Shown piece by piece: positions 24,905 through 28,904 of a stretch of DNA of 28,904 bases. The translations under genes were made by a program, and so were the position numbers. This stretch comes from Methanobacteriaceae archaeon (GTDB taxonomy: Archaea > Methanobacteriota > Methanobacteria > Methanobacteriales > Methanobacteriaceae): assembly GCA_027318585.1 (NCBI GenBank), contig DAHVOW010000013.1, positions 16,162 through 45,065 on the forward strand, read 5' to 3'. Numbering within the stretch: the stretch's first letter is position 1; each line of letters starts with the position of its first letter. The notes beneath the pieces are model-generated. The model was given only the letters and a program-made list of their open reading frames with translations, was not told where the DNA came from and did not search any database.

Positions 24905-25783
24905 TTGAAAATAATTCCCCTGGCCTTTGAGAGTATGGGGGTCCGTTCCATGGCCACCTACGTGGAAACGGATCAGAAGATAGTTATCGACCCTGGAACA
25001 TCTTTAGGGCCTAAAAGGTTTGGTTTTCCCCCCTGGAAGACGGAACTAGAAGCATTGTACAAAACCCGGGCTAACATACAAAAACATGGCCGGACTGCTG
25101 ATATCATCACCATCAGCCACTACCATCATGATCATTTCACTCCCTTCCAGCTGGGAAAGTACCTGGACTCCAGTCCTAAATACGCAGCCCAGATCTACGA
25201 TAATAAACGTCTGTTCATCAAAGATCCCACCACTAAGATTAACCAGAACCAGAAAAAAAGAGCCCAAATTCTTCAAAAAAACCTGGTTAACAGTAAAATA
25301 GACTATGCTGATGGCAAATCCTTCCAGGTAGGAGATACCGTACTTAAATTCTCCGATCCCTTACCCCACGGACCAGGAAACAGTAGGCTGGGTTATGTTA
25401 TCGCCATTACCATCAGCTGGGGTGATGAAACCCTGATGCACGCTTCAGACGTGCAGGGACCCATCTTCGATGACACCAGGGATTACATTCTCCGGGAAAA
25501 GCCGGACATACTCATCTTAAGTGGTCCTCCCATCTACCTGCTGGGCTTTGCCCTGGAAGAGAAGGACTTGGAGAATGCTCGTAAAAATTTGATTAAAATC
25601 GTCAAAGAAGTACCCCGGGTGGTGGTGGATCATCATCTTCTAAGGGATCTGCGATATGCCCAGTTTCTGGAATCTATAAAAAAAGAAACAGGGAAGAAGG
25701 TATGGATGGCCTCAGAATTAATTGGTGAGAAGCCCTATATCCTGGAAGCCAGGAGGAAGGAGTTGTATTATCCTAAAAAATAG
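24905..25783 (+). CDS. UPF0282-type metallo-beta-lactamase-fold protein
   Basis: 292 aa from a TTG start at 24905; GGGTGATGA lies directly before it, and the ATG at 24893 falls ahead of that site, so TTG with family start MKIIPLAFES is preferred. Motifs: VRSMATYVET, IDPGTSLGPKRFG, ITISHYHHDHFTP (zinc ligands in HxHxDH form), a mid-protein LPHGPGNSRLGY, and LMHASDVQGPI, followed by DHHLLRD. These match the archaeal UPF0282 family. It is probably a hydrolase with unknown substrate. Monocistronic by spacing. Confidence 0.82.
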   Translation: MKIIPLAFESMGVRSMATYVETDQKIVIDPGTSLGPKRFGFPPWKTELEALYKTRANIQKHGRTADIITISHYHHDHFTPFQLGKYLDSSPKYAAQIYDNKRLFIKDPTTKINQNQKKRAQILQKNLVNSKIDYADGKSFQVGDTVLKFSDPLPHGPGNSRLGYVIAITISWGDETLMHASDVQGPIFDDTRDYILREKPDILILSGPPIYLLGFALEEKDLENARKNLIKIVKEVPRVVVDHHLLRDLRYAQFLESIKKETGKKVWMASELIGEKPYILEARRKELYYPKK

Positions 25784-25941
25784 ACCGGTTCATGAAAAAG
25801 TTTAAAGATTGATACCATCAATACTGATGCATAGCTGCTGTCAAGTAAGTAGTATCCTGGTATTTTTTGCAAAAATTTTATTACAGTATCCAATGAATAA
25901 GTGTTTAGGAATATAATTATTCAAACGGGTATAGTGATCTG

Positions 25942-27249
25942 ATGAGTGATCAAAATATGGAAGAAGGATTGAAAACTGTCCTGGACGAGCTAAACCAGAC
26001 CAAAGGAGTGGAAGGAGCAATTATCGTCAGCTCCGCTGGAGAAGTTCTCAAACACAACCTCAAATCCAGTGGGGACCTGGACTTATTCGGCCCTATGGCA
26101 CAGGTGATTGATAGTTCCTCACAACGCCTCCTGGGATCAGCCGGACTGGGAGAAATGGAGAAAGTCCTTTTAGAGTCAAAAAAAGGCAAATCACTATTCC
26201 TGCAGTTAAAAAAGGTCCATCTTATTATACTAATCCAGAAGAAGGCTAATTTGGGCATGATTATGAGGGCCGCCCACCGAATTTCCCCCCAGATTATTGA
26301 AATCACCCAGGATATGGAATTAGTGGAGGCAGAACCGACAGTCGAGGATGCAGCTGTCGAGGAACCAGTCCTGGAATCTGTGGAGTTAGTAATCCCTGAG
26401 GAAGCTCCAGTCCAAGAACCAATTTCTGAAGTAACTTCAGTGGAACATGTGACAGAAACTTCAGTGGAAATGGCAGAGGCAGAAATATCCGCAGATGAAG
26501 TGTTTGTTCCGGATGAGAGTCCAAAGCCCGAAAGAGTCCCTGAAGAAGAAGTGGTAGCCGAATCCCAGACCATTCCGGATCAAACAGTTCCAGATGTTGA
26601 TAAGGTACCTCCATTGGCAACTGAAGAGCTTAAACCCTCAGTTGAACCGGTAGAAGAAGAGCTTAAACCCTCCATTGAACCTGTTGTAGAAGAAGAGGCC
26701 CAGGTGGAATTGGAAGAAGAAAGCACCGAGGTCGTGGAGGAAGAACCATCAGAGGCCATACCTTCCGTTAAACCACCAATTTCGATGCCAGATCTTCCTG
26801 ATATTGTTAAGATACCAGATAATCCTCAGGAAAAAGCTGATCTTATTATTGAGATTTATGAGGCAATATTTATGGCCATGGCCATTGGGGCTAGCAAGAT
26901 CATGGGTGTGTACCCGGCCCGGGGGCTTACTAAACAGTTCTTACCCTCCAGTGAGTGCAAAGAACTTTTGGAGGGGGTGGATGTTAAAAGTAACGCTGTC
27001 ATTGACTTTGATGCCTTGAGGGTTAATGCTTTAAAGATCAAAGTCGAGAACCGGGAAAGTGTTTTCATCAGGGATTTCAGCCAGATCATCAAGGTTATCA
27101 CTGATAATTACGGAAAGGTAATGGGCTACGATGCCTTCCGTGGAATGGTGCGGTCTGAATTCCGGGCCATAAATGATTCCTTCGGAGAAGCCATGAATGA
27201 GCTGGGTATAAAAGAAAAGATACACCCCGAACTACAAAAACTATTATAA
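25942..27249 (+). CDS. Roadblock/LC7 protein with long acidic linker and C-terminal domain
   Basis: 435 aa; GTGATC precedes the ATG by 2 bases. Residues 1-125 are a roadblock/LC7 domain (VLDELNQTKGVEGAIIVSS, then SSSQRLLGSAG and KKVHLIILIQKK). Residues about 126-285 are a Glu/Pro/Val-rich disordered linker, with an 11-residue repeat EELKPSVEPVE-type seen twice (DNA period 33 bases, 26623-26688). Residues about 286-435 are a helical C-terminal domain (EIYEAIFMAMAIGASKIMG, then YGKVMGYDAFRGMVRSEF) I do not recognise. No membrane segment. The roadblock part suggests dimerisation and GTPase or scaffold regulation. Function unknown. Confidence 0.75.
   Translation: MSDQNMEEGLKTVLDELNQTKGVEGAIIVSSAGEVLKHNLKSSGDLDLFGPMAQVIDSSSQRLLGSAGLGEMEKVLLESKKGKSLFLQLKKVHLIILIQKKANLGMIMRAAHRISPQIIEITQDMELVEAEPTVEDAAVEEPVLESVELVIPEEAPVQEPISEVTSVEHVTETSVEMAEAEISADEVFVPDESPKPERVPEEEVVAESQTIPDQTVPDVDKVPPLATEELKPSVEPVEEELKPSIEPVVEEEAQVELEEESTEVVEEEPSEAIPSVKPPISMPDLPDIVKIPDNPQEKADLIIEIYEAIFMAMAIGASKIMGVYPARGLTKQFLPSSECKELLEGVDVKSNAVIDFDALRVNALKIKVENRESVFIRDFSQIIKVITDNYGKVMGYDAFRGMVRSEFRAINDSFGEAMNELGIKEKIHPELQKLL
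26623..26688 (+). repeat. 33-bp tandem duplication in the acidic linker
   Basis: Two imperfect copies starting at 26623 and 26656 (both begin GAAGAGCTTAAACCCTC), in frame, encoding an ELKPS-(V/I)-EPV unit. Likely a recent in-frame linker duplication. Confidence 0.8.
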
Positions 27250-27301
27250 TAATTTATTCTTACTTTTAGAGATTTTAGACATATTTTAAAAGGTGAATTT
27301 A

Positions 27302-28267
<966 letters not shown>

Positions 28268-28904
28268 ATGTTGTGGACCGAGAAATACCGGCCCCAAACC
28301 TTTAAAGATGTTCTGGGTAATTCCAAGGCCAAGGAACAGATCCAGGATTGGTTGGAAGGCTGGCTGGAGGGAGAACGCCAGAAGTGCCTGCTCTTAGTAG
28401 GACCTCCGGGTACGGGTAAGACCACCCTGGCCCATCTAGTGGCGGAGCACTTCACCGAATACTTGGAACTCAACGCCAGTGATAAACGGTCCCATGATGC
28501 ACTGCAGCGCAGTGTGGGGGAAGCATCCTCCTCCCAGTCTCTGTTTGGTACCGGTTTGAAGCTCATCATCCTGGACGAGGTGGATGGACTCCATGGTAAC
28601 GAGGACCGGGGCGGTATACGGACCATAAACCAGATCATCAAAGCCAGCCAGCACCCGGTGATCATGATGGCCAACGACCTGTACAGTAAACGGATCACCA
28701 CTCTAAAGACCAAGTGTCAGCTGGTAAAGATTAACAAGATACACACCAACTCCATCGTGGCCATGCTCAAGAGGATCTGCGTCAAGGAGGGGGTGGAGTT
28801 CGAGGAACACGTACTCCGCACCCTGGCCAAGCGTTCCCGGGGTGACCTGCGATCAGCCATCAACGACCTGGAGATGATGGCCCGGGGCAATAAACAGGTC
28901 ACCT
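28268..28904 (+). CDS. rfcL: Replication factor C large subunit (3' truncated by window)
   Basis: The ATG follows the rfcS stop with no gap, and the frame is open to the window end (212 codons seen). MLWTEKYRPQTFKDVLGN, Walker A GPPGTGKTT (45-53), LIILDEVDGL (99-108) and a sensor-1-type MMANDLYSKR segment are typical of archaeal RFC large subunits. Missing downstream are the collar domain and the PIP-box tail. It is co-transcribed with rfcS. Confidence 0.95.
   Translation, partial: MLWTEKYRPQTFKDVLGNSKAKEQIQDWLEGWLEGERQKCLLLVGPPGTGKTTLAHLVAEHFTEYLELNASDKRSHDALQRSVGEASSSQSLFGTGLKLIILDEVDGLHGNEDRGGIRTINQIIKASQHPVIMMANDLYSKRITTLKTKCQLVKINKIHTNSIVAMLKRICVKEGVEFEEHVLRTLAKRSRGDLRSAINDLEMMARGNKQVT

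Noticed and set aside
25950..26573. 207-aa Ser/Thr-rich minus-strand frame
   Set aside because: Mirror of the acidic linker of the roadblock protein at 25942, which has the proper start and domain.

Overview
The window looks like a chromosomal segment of a methanogenic archaeon of the order Methanobacteriales, most likely a mesophilic Methanobacterium-type organism. The evidence is a thiol:fumarate reductase B subunit (TfrB), a 2-phosphoglycerate kinase-like protein, archaeal SepF, an Mvh-like [NiFe] hydrogenase, an archaeal RFC small/large pair, and archaeal signals throughout: GGAGG/GGTGAT ribosome sites, TATA boxes, T-rich terminators and many TTG or GTG starts. No rRNA, tRNA, CRISPR array, insertion sequence or prophage was seen. 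Gene density is high and most genes are ordinary core genes. Layout: (1) bases 1-5706, plus strand: tfrB (start lies upstream of the window), a SPOUT RNA methyltransferase, a membrane-anchored DUF1512 protein, dCTP deaminase and glycyl-tRNA synthetase, tightly packed. (2) 5750-7306: a 51-aa SAP/HeH-like minus-strand protein, a minus-strand orphan with a Cys cluster, and a TatD-family hydrolase. (3) 7363-12741, minus strand: a probable operon read right to left as DUF1611 protein, SepF, PATAN-like/DUF2226 protein, MinD, a MinD paralogue with a P-loop Lys-to-Arg change, and a PfkB kinase. A roadblock/LC7 gene is divergently transcribed from its head. (4) 13302-17321: 2-phosphoglycerate kinase-like protein, ZPR1 zinc-finger protein, an acidic protein with a histone-fold-like segment, NadC and a GNAT acetyltransferase. 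(5) 17339-20318: iron-sulfur flavoprotein, RNase Z, MscS channel and a sortase with an unusual active site. (6) 20716-23904: an isolated operon of ferredoxin, V4R-domain protein, hydrogenase small subunit and hydrogenase large subunit, ending in a clear intrinsic terminator. (7) 24017-28904: a 45-aa ribbon-helix-helix regulator, a Trp-rich orphan, a UPF0282 metallo-beta-lactamase-fold protein, a long roadblock protein with an acidic linker, rfcS, and the 5' part of rfcL. Two regions could be under-described systems. The first is the SepF-MinD-MinD(R) operon with PATAN-like and roadblock partners, which reads as a membrane-associated division or positioning module. The second is the hydrogenase operon, which has neither MvhD nor the polyferredoxin MvhB and instead carries a dicluster ferredoxin and a Cys-containing V4R protein. 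It may therefore pass electrons to something other than the usual heterodisulfide reductase complex. All family names are from reading the protein sequences; no database search was run.
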